64,000 bases of DNA from Cunninghamia lanceolata (taxonomy: Eukaryota > Streptophyta > Pinopsida > Cupressales > Cupressaceae), in assembly GCA_027924645.1 (NCBI GenBank), contig BSBN01000860.1, positions 5,146,001 through 5,210,000 of the forward strand. Direction: 5' to 3'. Position 1 is the stretch's first letter. Each line of letters opens with the position of its first letter. Below, piece after piece: positions 12,300-25,312 of this stretch. Made by a program: the position numbers and the translations under genes. Under the pieces are notes generated by a model. It had not been told where the DNA came from, made no database searches, and was given only the letters and a program-made list of their open reading frames with translations.

Positions 12300-14300
12300 A
12301 CCTGACCATGCCACCTTGTGTGGATTTGATGAATGGCTTGTAGCCATCAAATCCAATGAACTCTTAAATCATGTCTTCCTTAATCCGGACCAGCAATGTA
12401 GAGATAGTCCTCTAAAATAGAAGAATATAAAGTGGTCTTATTTTGTGTCTACATTTGTATCATCATTACTGTCTCCTTTGGGACATTATTTTTTACCATC
12501 GAGGGATGGATGATTGAGACTAGTCAACACAGACCTTATGGTTACCATCAATTCCATCTCTTTGGTATTGAAAACTATAGTTGCATTAATTCTATGATTG
12601 CAATGAGAGGATACAATGATTGCCCTAGATTTTTTGTAATGACAACAATCCTATTTGACATTGAATTATGATTCATTCCCATAGTGGGATCTTCTCAGAG
12701 GAGTTCCAAACAACTTATACTCATAGAGTCATGGTTTTAGGTCACATATGTTATGGTAACAAGGGATTCCAACTATGGTTACAATAGCTAAGATTGCCCT
12801 CATTTGTGACCGTAACAAGGTTCTTGGACAACACTATCTTGCTCTTCACACTGGGTACTATATAGGCCAAGATTGGGTTGAAGAAATCACTTGATGGTTA
12901 GCTACATAGTGATACCACACCCTAATACCCCCATGCATTCTAAATAGCTTGAGATTTATACAATACTCAACCAAGATGAAATTGTATCACTGTACCACAC
13001 TTAACTATGACAGTCCCTTCTTGACAACAATTTGTAATCTTTAGACTATTGGGATCCTTTCCACAAATAAATATTAGGTCAATGACACAAGGCTTTTAAA
13101 CAAAAACCATAATCCCAACTCTATATTCATCCCCTTGGCAGTCTCAAGGGCCACCTTGAGACAAAAAATGCTAATGTACTATTATGACAGTTAGGATTGT
13201 CCTCCATCATTTCATTGTGCATTTGAAACTTGAGATGAGGATTGGGGAGGTATCCAGTGGTATTTTGTCGTAGACAATTTGGGAATAGAAGACCCCCATC
13301 TTATCAATAAGGAAGATTATATAAATCTTGAATAAAACAAGAAAAACCTCATGATTGTCTTGCATGTTAGCAAATTGACTGTGACAATAGTAAGGTTAGT
13401 CAATAATTTCCACACCTTTATATTCAATCTTTGGATCATTAAGGGGGTAAAAGAATGGAAAATACTCATGGCAAGATCTTTAAAATAGGAATATTCAACT
13501 TTAGGCATTTCTACAGACCCTAGGAAGGTGGATGTAAACTTAGTGACTATAATTACCACCACAAAGACTATCCCCTTTGTGAATATGACAAGGTAACACT
13601 GTCATGCTCTTTATGACAATCCCTTCTCCAATGGGTGATAGCCTAATAACATTTATATCCTTTATGATTTCAATGCCTCTCTAATGCACTATCATATGAG
13701 TCTTGACAGTCCTTATGTATCAATGAAGAAGGCTTCCAACAAATCCAAAAGGAGGGCTTAAGATTACATACAAAGTCCTAGCCTTCATACCCTAGTCACA
13801 TGTCACCCCTCTAAGAAGACCTCAAGACTTTATGGGTTCCAAACATAACACAAACCCAGTCCTATATGAATGTCACTACCCTAGGTCCCTCAAAATTCTT
13901 ATATCAACATTCCCTTGGCTAGCAAGGGTCTTGAAACTCCATTGTACCTGCTAGTCTAAACTTGGAATGGTCAATATAATGGTTCTACTACAATGCATAG
14001 TTAGGGCTACACTAAGGAAGTCCTACCTACCCTAAGGAAGTCCTACCCACACCTAAACTATGATGTATCTGTGATCTTATCAAGCATGATCTTATGATAG
14101 TATTTGGACTGAACTTGTATAGTTTTAGGGCATTCACACATCTCAGTTACAGTGTGGTGTGTGAGGAATTATTACTAAATGGTTACTACCATGCACATAA
14201 ACTATATGCATATCTGAAGACTGTAATATGACATTATTGTGATAGAATCCTAGGTTGGAATGAAATCTAGGCCTCAGACCATTTTAAATTGATTCCTTGC
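12300..14300. repeat. Old unclassified repeat with GACAGTCC-like words
   Basis: No gene. The words 'tgacagtcc', 'tgacaatcc' and 'ggattgtcc' recur throughout, and the same vocabulary appears at 29720-31050 on the far side of element A. This suggests one old repeat family that A landed in, or two copies of it. Confidence 0.35.
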
Positions 14301-15900
14301 AAAAAAAAATGATATGAGAGCCATTGTGTCGTCAAATACCATTCCACCACCCTGTGGACCTAGTGCAAGGTGTGCAACAAGTCTAAGAAGCAACGACATC
14401 CTTCTTTCTGTCATACTGAGAACCACAAAATAATGGATTTAAATCATGGAACATATATAATTGATGCCTTTAATGCATCTTCCATGCAAATGAGTTTAAA
14501 ACTAAAGATTTGGGTGTAGGAAAGGGCTTCTAAATAAATTTTCTTTAGAAAAGAAAGAAAACAAATAGTTTTGAAATGGAAAAAACAAAAATCACAAAAT
14601 CTAAAGGTTTCCATATTCCGCTAAGCCCTTCTTTATCCACACATCTACTTGGAGTGCAACTTTGATCTTCCTTCAAATCACCCTGACTTCATAAGGAATC
14701 CAAAATGGGATAAGTCATAAGGAGGTAGGAAAACAAGGGTTTGTTGTTCATTATTAGCTCATCAAACTTAAGCATATGAGATAGCATGGCACACACAAAA
14801 TGTTGTGGATAATCAACACAAGATTAGGTTAATTGCAACCACTTTTTGTAAGCAAGCACAAGACTAGTATACTCATTATGATCCTAATGGCACCAAGAAT
14901 GATCTTGGTAAGTGCTAAGAAATTTCCTTCCCAATTTCAATTGCCCTAAGATGGTGCATCATAATATTGTGGCATTAAAGGAAATAAAGCAACAATCGGG
15001 AGAGATTGTGTGTAAGTATGATCAATGCTCTAAGGAATTGGTGTTAAAGATTGACCCAACTATAAAATGTTGAAATTTAGAAGGAATGATTTATTGGTAG
15101 GCTAATTGCACATATCCAAAATGAACTAATTTAGCTCACTCTCACTACTTAAAAAGTTGCCTTAAAAGTTGTGTTGAGATTATAAGAATTAGGGGAGCCC
15201 CCAACATATGATTCTACTACATGCCTAAAAGAATAAATAGAAAAATGGTCATGCAAATAGAACAACTTGCAAGTGAAACTCTTAATCACTGTGGTTTATG
15301 ATGAACAAAGTGCCACACTAAGGGGCATACAACTACAAACTATCTAGTGGTGGAAGCTCAAGCTATTAATGCCACATAGTTCCCTCTTGCTCAACACATA
15401 CCTAATTGCACCATATGTCATGAGACTCATGAAATTGTCCAATACTACAAAAGTGAAAGGATGTTCCTATCAATTACTAGTGCAAGGTTTGTCACACATC
15501 CACCCATGACATTACCACCTACAAAGTAGTAAAAGTCCTCCACAAGGCAAGAGGAAAACAAAATTAAACACAATCACGCAACCCCAGTCACAACCACAAT
15601 AGATGGTGTTGTGCTATTAGGAGCCATAATATATGGAGCATGGAGGAAATCAAGGATGCCATGGTAGAGTATGCAATAGAGGAATCTATTGCTACTAGTG
15701 TGGAACACCTGGGCATACCTCACGTAGTTGCACAAAGTTTCCTATGTATACTTATTATGATGTTGATCACAAGATAGGGGATTGCCCTACATTGTTGCAA
15801 ATGTTGGAATATTCAATGATGTGCCTTTGATAAGGGACTTATCATTTTCATAAGTTCTATCACCACCTAATGATTCAATAAAGGATCTGTTGCCTATACA
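14301..15900 (+). pseudogene. Highly decayed retrotransposon gag-like sequence with zinc knuckle
   Basis: On the plus strand a CCHC zinc knuckle survives at 15690-15731 (C-Y-stop-C-GTPG-H-TSRS-C), interrupted by one stop. Flanking pieces include CPTLLQ and 'cgacatcc...cataatgg' fragments resembling gag or integrase cysteine regions, but no frame stays open for more than about 50 codons. It is probably a relic of a gypsy-like gag; the superfamily cannot be proven. Confidence 0.4.
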
Positions 15901-16504
15901 TTAATTCAATATAAACAAATGTGTGGATGATTCAGTGGCATGTTCACATAACTCATGTTTGTATATAAGTGATTGTCCTTACAGTTGTCGAGCTTTGTGG
16001 ATTAAAATTATTGTGAAAAATGTCTAAGGATTGTTCTGTAAAGGTAAAAAGGTGCATTCATAATGAGAGTGACTGAAGTTCAAATCTCAACACTGCAATA
16101 AGGTAACTAGGAGGACATGTGCACATGTCCAGGACTACAAATAATGGGACAATTGAGTGGGATCTAGGGCCAACAGAGAAGCACTTTAGAACTCATCCTA
16201 TGCATCAATAAACAACTCAACACAAGAAATGCAAATTGGCATATTAACACAACAATATCCAACTAAGTTATTGAAAGTCAACTATTGATACCTCATTCTG
16301 CATCCAGATTACAAAATCGGTCCACTTTTTGCTTTGTAACATTTCCTTTTCAAATTGGCTTGGATGCTGGCCATATTTCTCCTCTTGTCAAAACATGGCA
16401 CATGGACTAGTTAAACTAATTAATGTGCAATCATTTACTTTTTCCTAGGAAATAAATAAAAATCATTTAATTTATTAAATATACTTACAAATGTACATAT
16501 CAAG

Positions 16505-17023
16505 GCCTATAAACCTTTCTGGCAACTATGATGCGTGGCACGAAGTTTGTCAAGCCTAGCCTTGGAGGCCTTGTCCTGAAACATATACTAATTCAATTTA
16601 ACTATGCACAAATAAAATTTAAAAATTGTTTATTAAATTTGATATAATCTTATGAGAAAATTCAAATACCTGCATACTCTCCTCACCGGACTTCCTCCAT
16701 GCATAAGACTTCTCATATGCTTTTACAAGCTCTTTCCATACTTTCAAACTTACATCAATTGGCCTTTTTTGAGCCTTATCTTGGGATGGAATTTTGTTTA
16801 TCTTCTTTGTTTGGTTGCACCGAAATCTCTTGCAATTTTGAGACATTCGTAGCTTTATCTTCTTTACAGACCAACCTGTGCCAAATTCAGTCTCCATGTC
16901 TTGGATAACTGCTTTTTGTAGGTGCATGGGTATCTTTGAGAATAGAAAATGTAGATGGTCTTTGAACCGTTGAAGGCATGATTCCTTCAACCTATTCACA
17001 AACATTTTTCCAGCATCTGTCAT
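16505..17023 (-). pseudogene. Transposon-associated protein fragment, possibly Ptta/En-Spm type
   Basis: A 134-codon minus frame (17023-16619) is followed after about 40 bp by a piece reading QDKASKARLDKLRATHHSCQ. The spacing of basic and aromatic residues (RFKDHL, W..L..AYEKSYAWRKSGEES) followed by K..KARLDKLR resembles the C-terminal domain of plant Ptta/En-Spm-type accessory transposase proteins. The match is loose, and the fragment may belong to the surrounding CACTA material or to an older element. The 15901-16504 interval shows nothing recognisable. Confidence 0.3.
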
Positions 17024-17378
17024 TTAGACTTGCCCTGAAACCACATCGTATTCTATCTTGGTATCGTAGCTACCAATGCAAGATGCAAAACATGGTGTGG
17101 TGGTTGAAGAAGTTTATGTCTAGGAGTGGCTAGGACATTGGAACCCTCTATTCTTTGTTCCACATTCTTAGAGGTTACTATTATTGATTTCCTTCTAGAT
17201 CTTTTGCCCAATCCATGACTGGTTAGGGAATCAATTGATTCCCTTTGACACTGTTGATTTGGTTGCAATGTTTTAGGGGCTTTACTAGATCATTTTTCTA
17301 TGTATCTGGAAAGCATTGTCAAGTCCACACTATCCAATTTGTTCACTACCTCTACCCCCAATATGGAAGCCAATGCCT

Positions 17379-17381
<3 letters not shown>

Positions 17382-17458
<77 letters not shown>
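17382..17458. repeat. (TA)n microsatellite
   Basis: About 38 uninterrupted TA units. The open frame across it encodes only Ile-Tyr repeats and is not a gene. Confidence 0.95.
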
Positions 17459-17461
<3 letters not shown>

Positions 17462-17839
17462 CTTCTTTTAAATTTAGAAATAAAAAACTAAAAACTAAAA
17501 ATCAAAGAAACAATGGAAACATTTACAAATCTATAAATTGACAATGAATTACCTCATTGTGGCCAGAATCTGCTCCCTTTGCTCTCTTCCCTCTATTGCT
17601 TGACATTTTGAGGCGACCTAGGGAAAATTATTTTCATCCAGTTTGTGGATGCAAATGAAGTACACATTGCCAGGTATGAAAGTTTTCATCCAGTTTTTAT
17701 GTATTCCTCAAGGTTTTTGACCTTTACTTTGTAGAGCAAATCATGAAGTTGTTTTCCCCTGTAAGTTTATTGCAAGAAAGTAAGCTTATATATCAATTGA
17801 AATAAAGCACACATTTATAATATTATGGAATGTGGAAAT

Positions 17840-20668
17840 TGTTGGGATTAGTCCAGACAACTGAGAGGGGGGGTGAATCAGTTGTCCCACAAATCAACCT
17901 TTTTCCTCTTTTAAACTTCTTTATCAACTTTCAATTAGATTAGAATGTAAACATTAAAGCATGAATTAACAACACATGAGTAGAAGCAAATTGAACACAC
18001 ATAACACCAGAATTTTTACATGGAAACCCGATTAAGGGAAAACCACGGTGGGGGTTAACCCACAAGATTTGTACCCTATTAAAAGTATTTGAAAGAAATG
18101 AAAAGGAACTTGCCTTAGGGCTCATTTCCCAAAGCTCACTACTCAAGGAGGCTCACTGCCTACAAGAATTTACATTTAATACAGAAAGAATGAACTGTGA
18201 AATAACATCTTCTTTATGCATGGTTCAGTTCCTTTGAAAGCTCACAAAACTTCTACTCTACCCCAAACACTTCTTCACCATTTCTTCATACTGATGCAGA
18301 GGTGGATAGGGGAAGCAACACATAAGGGTTTACTCTATTGTCCTTTGCCCACTCACCCACTCCAACTAGCCTTCAACCACCCAACCAACCAAAGGCACAT
18401 TCAAGGCACATGAAGGATTTGATGTCCAGACTATTGTCCAACCCCTAAGGCTTCTCCAACACCTTAAGACAGATCAACAAACACCTTCTATGTAGTTGGT
18501 TTGATCCCTAACTTCCCAAAACTCTCCAACCTATACTTTGACTAGTAAGGCTACTAGCCCTCCAAACTAGGTTTTCTCACCAAAACTTGACAAAATCCCA
18601 AATGACCAGGCAAGTAAATGATGGTTTTAGATACCCTTTATGGGACCCTATCAAACTCCCAAGTCTCCTATTCCAACTCTACTCCAGCAATCCAGAACAC
18701 TCATTAGGTCTCTAGGCCTAATTGATTAATTTAGGGCTAGGTTACAAAGCAAGTGCTCAAAGTTGGGTGCATAGACTAGGGGCAAGAATTTGGAATGTCT
18801 CTATCATGCCTAAACAACTCAAAACCATCATTCATTCAGTCACCCTATGAGGATTCTGTCATCCACAACCTCAAATAGCATGAAATTAGTCAAATACAAG
18901 GAAATACTTGACCTAGGGCATCAATTTAAAAATAGAAGACAACATCTCCCAGCCAAATGCTTTTGGAATCCTATAGAGTACATCCCTAGCCTACATTTTA
19001 CCAGTTTTTATGAATTTTCACTAGTGGGAATGCATTCTAGGGCCGGATTTCTATGACAAACCTTATAAAATAGGGTTTCTAGACCAATCTTGAAAGAAAA
19101 TTCAATATCTTTTGACTCCGACCACTTCAAGACCTCAAACTAGTTGCATATGAACCCTGAGTCCAAGCACTTTCAGAAAAATGACATTTTCTCACTTGGA
19201 CCATCTGTACAGGCCGTACACAGTAAGAAAAGTAGGAAAAATGACTATTTTTTGTGGTTTCAATGCCCAAAGTTCCGTACCAGACCTCCTCTGCCATACA
19301 GGAGTGAATTACAATTGTTTTTAACTGATCCAAGTCAATGTCTAACTTCCAAAAGTAGATTCAATTGCCCAAACTAAGTTTTGAACCAGCCAATGTGTCA
19401 TTGACACTATTGGCAACATTTGATACTATGGAGTTTTTGCATTTACCAAAGGATGGTGATTTGTTTTGCTTGTCCAATGGGACCAAACCGCCATCATACT
19501 CCCTAGACCATGCTAAAACACTAGAACAACCCAAACAAACTCAAAAACCAACATTAGACCTACTAGGCCTAAGTGGCTTAACAAGGATCCAAGTGGACTA
19601 AGCATGATTGAGGTTTATATGGTCACCTCATTCATCTTGACCACACAAAAGGACCATATAATCATGGCTAAAGCCTTATTACAAACAAAAGCACAACTTT
19701 CAAAAAAATGCAATCAAAATGACTTTAGGAACCAAGGTGCTCCTAGGTGCCCTGCACCACATACCTTACTGCTCTTGTTCCTCTGCTCGTCTTCTTCTCT
19801 GCTCTACTTCTGTACCTTTCTTAGGATTTTATCATTTTCTCACAAGGACAACTTTCCACAATTCATTCACAAGTATTTATATGCTTCATCAACCTTGGAA
19901 TGAACATCAAGGTCGGTACTACAACCATGCAAATCACTATATTGTCGGCCAAACATAACTGAGACTTGAATCTTCTTCCAACAACACGCAACGCTTCAAA
20001 GAATTTCTCTTAGATCATCCGCAACATGCTTGAAACATCCAGTCAGCCAAGACTGGGAAGAGCAACAATACCAAGAAGGAAATCTTCACAAACGAGCTCA
20101 AACTTCAATGTGGACCTCCAACATAGCAGTCACATGATCCAAAGACCTCCACAAGCACATTGAATTCAACAAAAACATCCACACTCTTCCAAATCATCAG
20201 AATCACTTGCATCTTCATCTGAAACCTCAAGAACACTATCTGCCATGACTGTCACACTAGAAAGATTGCTTGTGGACCTCCAAACCATAAACCACTTGAG
20301 GTGATGATACACATTGACTTCCCAAACAAGCCTCTAGATCTGCAGATCATAATATTTCAATGTGAAGCAATCTAGACCAATTTACTATCACTTTGTCTCT
20401 TCTGAACAACCGCCAAAACTTGGTTCTACTCAGATGGTCATAGCTTCTTCAAATCTTCATGCGGACCTCTCAAATCTTAAGTGGAACTACTTTAGACAAT
20501 CCTCTACACAACCATATGGTCCGCATACATTTATCTTCATTAATTTTCTCAATATCCTCAACATTCCAGTCTTCTAAACATGCAACAAAATAGAATACAG
20601 TTGACACCAATGGCAACAAGGATATGTTGACATCAATGACAACATTGATTAGACACATATTTACAACA
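17840..20668 (-). repeat. 3' LTR of element A (interrupted by a solo LTR)
   Basis: Starts TGTTGGGATTAG and ends TTACAACA. Removing the insertion at 18292-19759 plus one CATAC leaves about 1.36 kb, matching the 1.34-kb partner at 27652-28989. It contains the hairpin arms at 17856-17864 and 17878-17886 and the GGCTCACTGCC-type cluster around 18107-18163. The small frames inside are not genes; near-identical ones recur in the partner. Confidence 0.9.
18292..19759. mobile_element. Solo LTR inserted in the LTR of element A
   Basis: The insert starts TGATGCAGAGG and ends CCCTGCACCA (TG...CA) and is flanked by a 5-bp duplication CATAC at 18287-18291 and 19760-19764. The uninterrupted partner LTR has a single CATAC at this point. 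It is 1,468 bp and non-coding. No second copy of this LTR is in the window, so LTR-LTR recombination of a full element is the likely origin; a TRIM-like element is the alternative. Confidence 0.85.
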
Positions 20669-20681
20669 ATCTCCCCCTTTG
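20669..20681 (-). promoter_or_regulatory. Polypurine tract of element A
   Basis: Reads CAAAGGGGGAGAT on the minus strand, directly abutting the 3' LTR. This is where plus-strand DNA synthesis starts in reverse transcription. The identical word sits at the same place in elements C and R1. Confidence 0.85.
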
Positions 20682-20923
20682 TCATTGATGGCAACATATG
20701 ATGTGAAAAACTGATTCAACCATCAAGACAAGAACTTCTCCCCCTTTCTCTTATCACTTCTGCAACTACTTTCTTCACTGCTCCCCCCTTTCATTGGCAA
20801 CTAGTTTTTCACATGACTTCTCTCCCCCTTTGACATCAATGGCAAAGGGCACATATTTGCAATCTTTTTTCCCCCTTTTTGTTTCAGACTGATCTCCAAA
20901 ATTTGCATACTGACTACTCCTCC

Positions 20924-21790
20924 TGATGTAGAGTGCACAGTAAAATGAACAACTTCTCACAAACTTGATCGGTGAGACATTTCCTTCATCTTCCGATACG
21001 CCGATGGGTTTTGACTTCTTGCTTCTTGCCTATCGGTAAGAGTCTTTCCATCAGTCGGTCACGAACTGGTCACCCTGACATTGTAACTCTCCCCGATGGG
21101 AGACTTTGCACTTCTAACTTGTCAGGAAGATGATCACTATTGGATAACTAGAAATGAGCTTCACTGATGTACCGATATTCTTCCTGTCAGTAAGATACCG
21201 TTGATCAATATAACTACTGAAAACTTCCCCCCAATGGGGTTGTATTACACCGACGGCAACTTCTACAACTTTGCAGCTATGCACACTCTAAACAAGCATA
21301 CAAAACAAACACTCAACAGAATGGTAGGATCTATAATATTCTGTAACTCTATAACTGAACAACTCACACAGAAATAACAACTCATCAGAAGGGAAAACAA
21401 TCTACTCCTAAGGAAGTCATTCCACTGATTTCAAAGCAATCTCAAATGCTTCCGATCTACATCTCTGTGATTAGATCTTTATTCCTCTGAGAATATACAT
21501 ACATATCAATTTTCTCTTCCTCACAGTGTCTCTGTGTCTCTCTATGAACACAGACTACTATATAGACTCTCATATCGGCAGTTACACAAGATGGAAGGTG
21601 AACCACCCTATAACCAGCTCTGCCATTCAGTTACAATCTTGTATAACATGTATACAAACTTAGTTTTATACCGCTACTTGGCTAAGCATGATTTAATATG
21701 GCGCTAAGGCCTTACAACATGACACTTTGGACAGAATAGAGTACGCATGGAATCCTCTAGATTCTCAGGTCTCGAGGTACTCCTGCACCA
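20924..21790 (-). repeat. 3' LTR of element B
   Basis: 867 bp, TG...CA, paired with 22459-23364. It includes repeated 'ccgatggg' and 'tatcggtaag' words also present in the partner. Confidence 0.88.
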
Positions 21791-22442
21791 TACAACCAAC
21801 CAACAAAGATTTCCAAGTCCCTTGGAAATGTACCTACAAAACAAAACTACCTTTTCCTGCATCTCTGTCTGTCATCATCTTTCACTCTATCTCTTCAGCT
21901 TTAGGCTTCAAATCTTCATATCAATGGAATAGTGACCAACCAACCAATAATGGCAAACCACCATCATCATTTCAGAGTATCTTCAGGCTCCTTCTACTCC
22001 TAGCAATGGAGTACTCTTAGAATGATCAAAACTTCAATGACTACAGCACAATGCTCAACCATATGTCCATCCTACATGCTACTACAGACCCATTCCTCTC
22101 ATCCAACAATAGATCTTGGAGATGCACTACTACTCTCTCTCGTAGTGGCCTCACTCTGCACCCTCTTCCAGCCAAATCTCTATTGGTGAATGGTCTTGAC
22201 ATACCTCATCATCATCTATCCACACTATAGGAATCCTATTCCTTCTTGTAACTAGATGGTACGAGCATTTGTAACAGTCTAGCAACTACTGTCAGCCTTC
22301 AAAATACCTTATATGATCTCTATTTTCAAAATGGTCACCAACCAAACATTTTGCTTCAACTCTTCAGTTTTTCTTCAATTCTTCACCTGCCTTCTCAGCG
22401 ACAGAAATCGAATACACAATATCTCCACCCAGACTTTTCACT

Positions 22443-22456
22443 AGCTCTGATACCAA
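22443..22456 (-). promoter_or_regulatory. Primer binding site of element B
   Basis: The minus strand reads TTGGTATCAGAGCT, complementary to the 3' end of initiator tRNA-Met, two bases from the 5' LTR edge. Confidence 0.85.
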
Positions 22457-22458
22457 TT

Positions 22459-23364
22459 TGATGTAGAATGCACAGTGAAATGAACAACTTGTCACAAACT
22501 TGATTGGTGAGACTCAGATCATCGGCGGGACATTTCCTTCATCTTCTGATACGCCGATGGGTTTCAACTTATCGCTTCTTGCCTATCGGTAAGAGTCTTA
22601 CCATCAGTTGGTCATGAACTGGTCACCCTGACATTGTAACTCTCCCCGATGGGAGACTCCGCACTTCTAACTTGTCGAAAAGATGATCACTATCGGCACA
22701 TTAGAAATGAGCTTCGCCAATGTACCAATACACTTCCTGTTGGCAAGACACCATTGATCGGTATAACTACTGAAAACTTCCCCCCGATGGGGCTGTTTTA
22801 CACCGACAACTTCTTCTACAACTCTGCAGCTACGCACACTCTAAACAAGCATACAGAACAAACACTCAACAGAACGGTAGGATCTATAATCTTCTGCAAC
22901 TCTGTAACCGAACAACTCACACATAAATAACAACTCATCAGAAGGGAAAACAATCTACTCCTAAGGAAGTCATTCCACTGATTTCAAAGAAATCTCAACA
23001 GGTGGAATGCTTCTGATCTACATCTCTGTGATTACATCAAAACAAAACTTTTTATTCCTCTGAGAATATACATACAAATCGATTTTCTCTTCCTCATAGT
23101 GTCTCTGTGTCTCTCTACGAACACAGACCGACTATATAGACTCTCATATCGGCAGTTACACAAGATGGAAGGTGAACCACCCTATAACCACCTCTACCAT
23201 TCGGTTACAATCTTGTATGACACATATATAGACTTAGTTTTATACCGCTACTTGGCTAAGCATAATTTAATATGGCACTAAGGCCTTACAACATGACACT
23301 TTGGACAGAACATAGTATGCATGGAATCCTCCAGATTCTCAGGTCTTGAGGTGCTCCTACACCA
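22459..23364 (-). repeat. 5' LTR of element B
   Basis: 906 bp, TG...CA, 39 bp longer than its partner because of small insertions. Confidence 0.88.
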
Positions 23365-23455
23365 CCTCTTAAGTAGTATCTCCTTAACACCAATTTGGAT
23401 CACAAGATATGACTATGAATTCCACCGGACTGATGCACCCTAGTGCATCTTAGTT

Positions 23456-24950
23456 CTAAGTAGGAGGGGTAATAACCCCTAACTTCTCTCTGAGATACTC
23501 AAAAGTATCTTTAGGTCGAGGCTTGGTGAATATATCTGCAATCTGATCCTTTGAAGAAACAAACTCCATTTTGACTTCATTCTCACTTACTTTTTCTCTC
23601 AAGAAATGAAACTTTATGGATATGTGCTTAGTCCTAGAATGCAACAGCGGATTATTTGAGATATTTATTACACTTGAATTATCACATAAAATTGTAACAG
23701 ATTCTTCAAACACAATTTTGATATCCTTCAACATTTTCTTCATCCACAAGACTCGAGTACAATTGCTTTCTTCTACTATATACTCTGCCTCTGCAATAGA
23801 CAGAGATATTGCCTCCTACTTTTTGCTCAACCAAGAAACCAATATCCTTCCCAAGAAGAATGCACCACCACTATACTTTTCCTGTCATCCACATCTCCTA
23901 CCCAATCAGCATCTGTATATGCATGAAGAGTGAAGTCATTATCCTTTGGATACCATAAGCCATAATCAGATGTTCCCTTTAGATATCTAAAAATTCTTTT
24001 GATTGCTACAACATGGGATTCCCTAGGATCAACTTGAAATCTAGTAGCAAGTCCAACTACATTCATAATGTCAGGTCTGGTCTGAGTCAAATAAAGTAGT
24101 CCCCCAATCATTGATCTATACCTTTTCTGATCTGCCTTAGGTGAATTATCATCTTTACTCAACCTGCATCCAGTTACCATAGGAGTACTTACTAGTTTTG
24201 AGTCCTCCATTCCAAACTATTTCAACAATTCTCTCACATATTTAGACTGAGATATGAAGATACCTTTATTTGACTAAGTGATTTGCATATCTAAGAAGAA
24301 ATTCATCTCACCAAACATGGAAATTTCAAATTCACTTTGCATTTGATCAACAAATTTCTTACACATGCTTCCATTTCCACCAAAAATGATATCATCAACA
24401 AATACCTCAACAATTAATATGTGCTCATGATTAATCTTGAAATAGAAATTACTGTCAGCAGTGCCTTTGATAAATCCTATCTTTAGCAAATACTTATCCA
24501 ATCTTGCATACCAAGCTCTTGGGGCTTGTTTAAGTCCATACAAAGCTTTTCTCAATCTACAGACAATATCTTCTTGATTAGACAACTGGAATCCTTTTGG
24601 TTGCTCAATGTAGACTTCTTCTAGCTCTCCATTTAGGAATGCTCACTTGACATCCATTTGGTATACTTTAAAATCTTTGAAAGAAGCAAATGCAAGAAAT
24701 AATCTGACTGATTCTATTCTTGCTATTGGAGCAAAAGTTTCTTCAAAATCAATGCCTTCCACTTGAGAATATCCTTTGCATACCAACCTTGCTTTGTTTC
24801 TTACAACTTCACCATCTTTATTTAGTTTATTTTGGAAGACTCATTTAGTTCCAATCACATTTTTTTCCACTAGTCTAGAAAGAAGATCCCGAGTGTGATT
24901 CTTTTCAATTTGCATTAATTCTTTTTCCATTGCTTTTACCTAGTTTTCAT
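23456..24950 (-). pseudogene. Copia reverse transcriptase and RNase H of element A
   Basis: Minus-strand reading, in order: RVT_2 reverse transcriptase starting near 24870 (fragments such as [15 protein letters not shown] and YQMDVK). Next is 24585-24274 with LRKALYGLKQAPRAWYARLDKY and the active-site block VEVFVDDIIFGGN, a variant of YVDD. Then 24210-23827 has GGLLYLTQTRPDIM and the RNase H DADWVGD block, and 23749-23456 has HISIKFHFLREKV and DQIADIFTKP at the pol C-terminus. Stops at about 24640, 24275 and 24213 and frame changes near 23830 inactivate it. The domain order after integrase confirms copia rather than gypsy. Confidence 0.92.
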
Positions 24951-25312
24951 CATTGCAGGCTTCATTTACTGATTTTGGTTCAATCTTTAAAATCAAACAA
25001 ATCTCTTCTTGATCTTCAACAATTCTTCTCCTAGTTTGAACACCTTTATTTCTATCTCCTATGATCTGATCTTCAGGATGATTCATCCTTACATACCTGA
25101 GAGTTTTGGGATTTGCTTGAACTTCTATTTCTTGAACTTGTTCCTCAACTTTTGCATTATCCTCTTGAGTCATTGGATTTTTCGGATCAATTTGGATCTG
25201 AGTCTGGGTTTAAACTTACCTTCCTTGACTTTAACTTTCATTTTCATCATCTGAGTCATATCCGCAAGACTTGGAATGACCTTTGCTTTCATCAACTCTG
25301 ACATATACACTT

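Larger units (their letters stand above)
20924..23364 (-). mobile_element. Small non-autonomous LTR retrotransposon B, nested in A
   Basis: Two related LTRs (20924-21790 and 22459-23364, both TGATGTAGA...CACCA) surround only 668 bp. The flanks CCTCC (20919-20923) and CCTCT (23365-23369) are a 5-bp duplication with one change. An initiator tRNA-Met primer site lies at 22443-22456, next to the right LTR, giving the minus orientation. The interior encodes nothing; a 97-codon frame at its left end matches no gag or pol motif. The LTRs differ by scattered substitutions and a 15-bp word ('tcagatcatcggcgg') present only on the right. It is a TRIM/LARD-like deletion derivative needing a helper. Confidence 0.88.

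Noticed and set aside
17245..17541. 98-codon frame across the TA microsatellite
   Set aside because: Its centre is only alternating Ile-Tyr from (TA)n, with no conserved flank.
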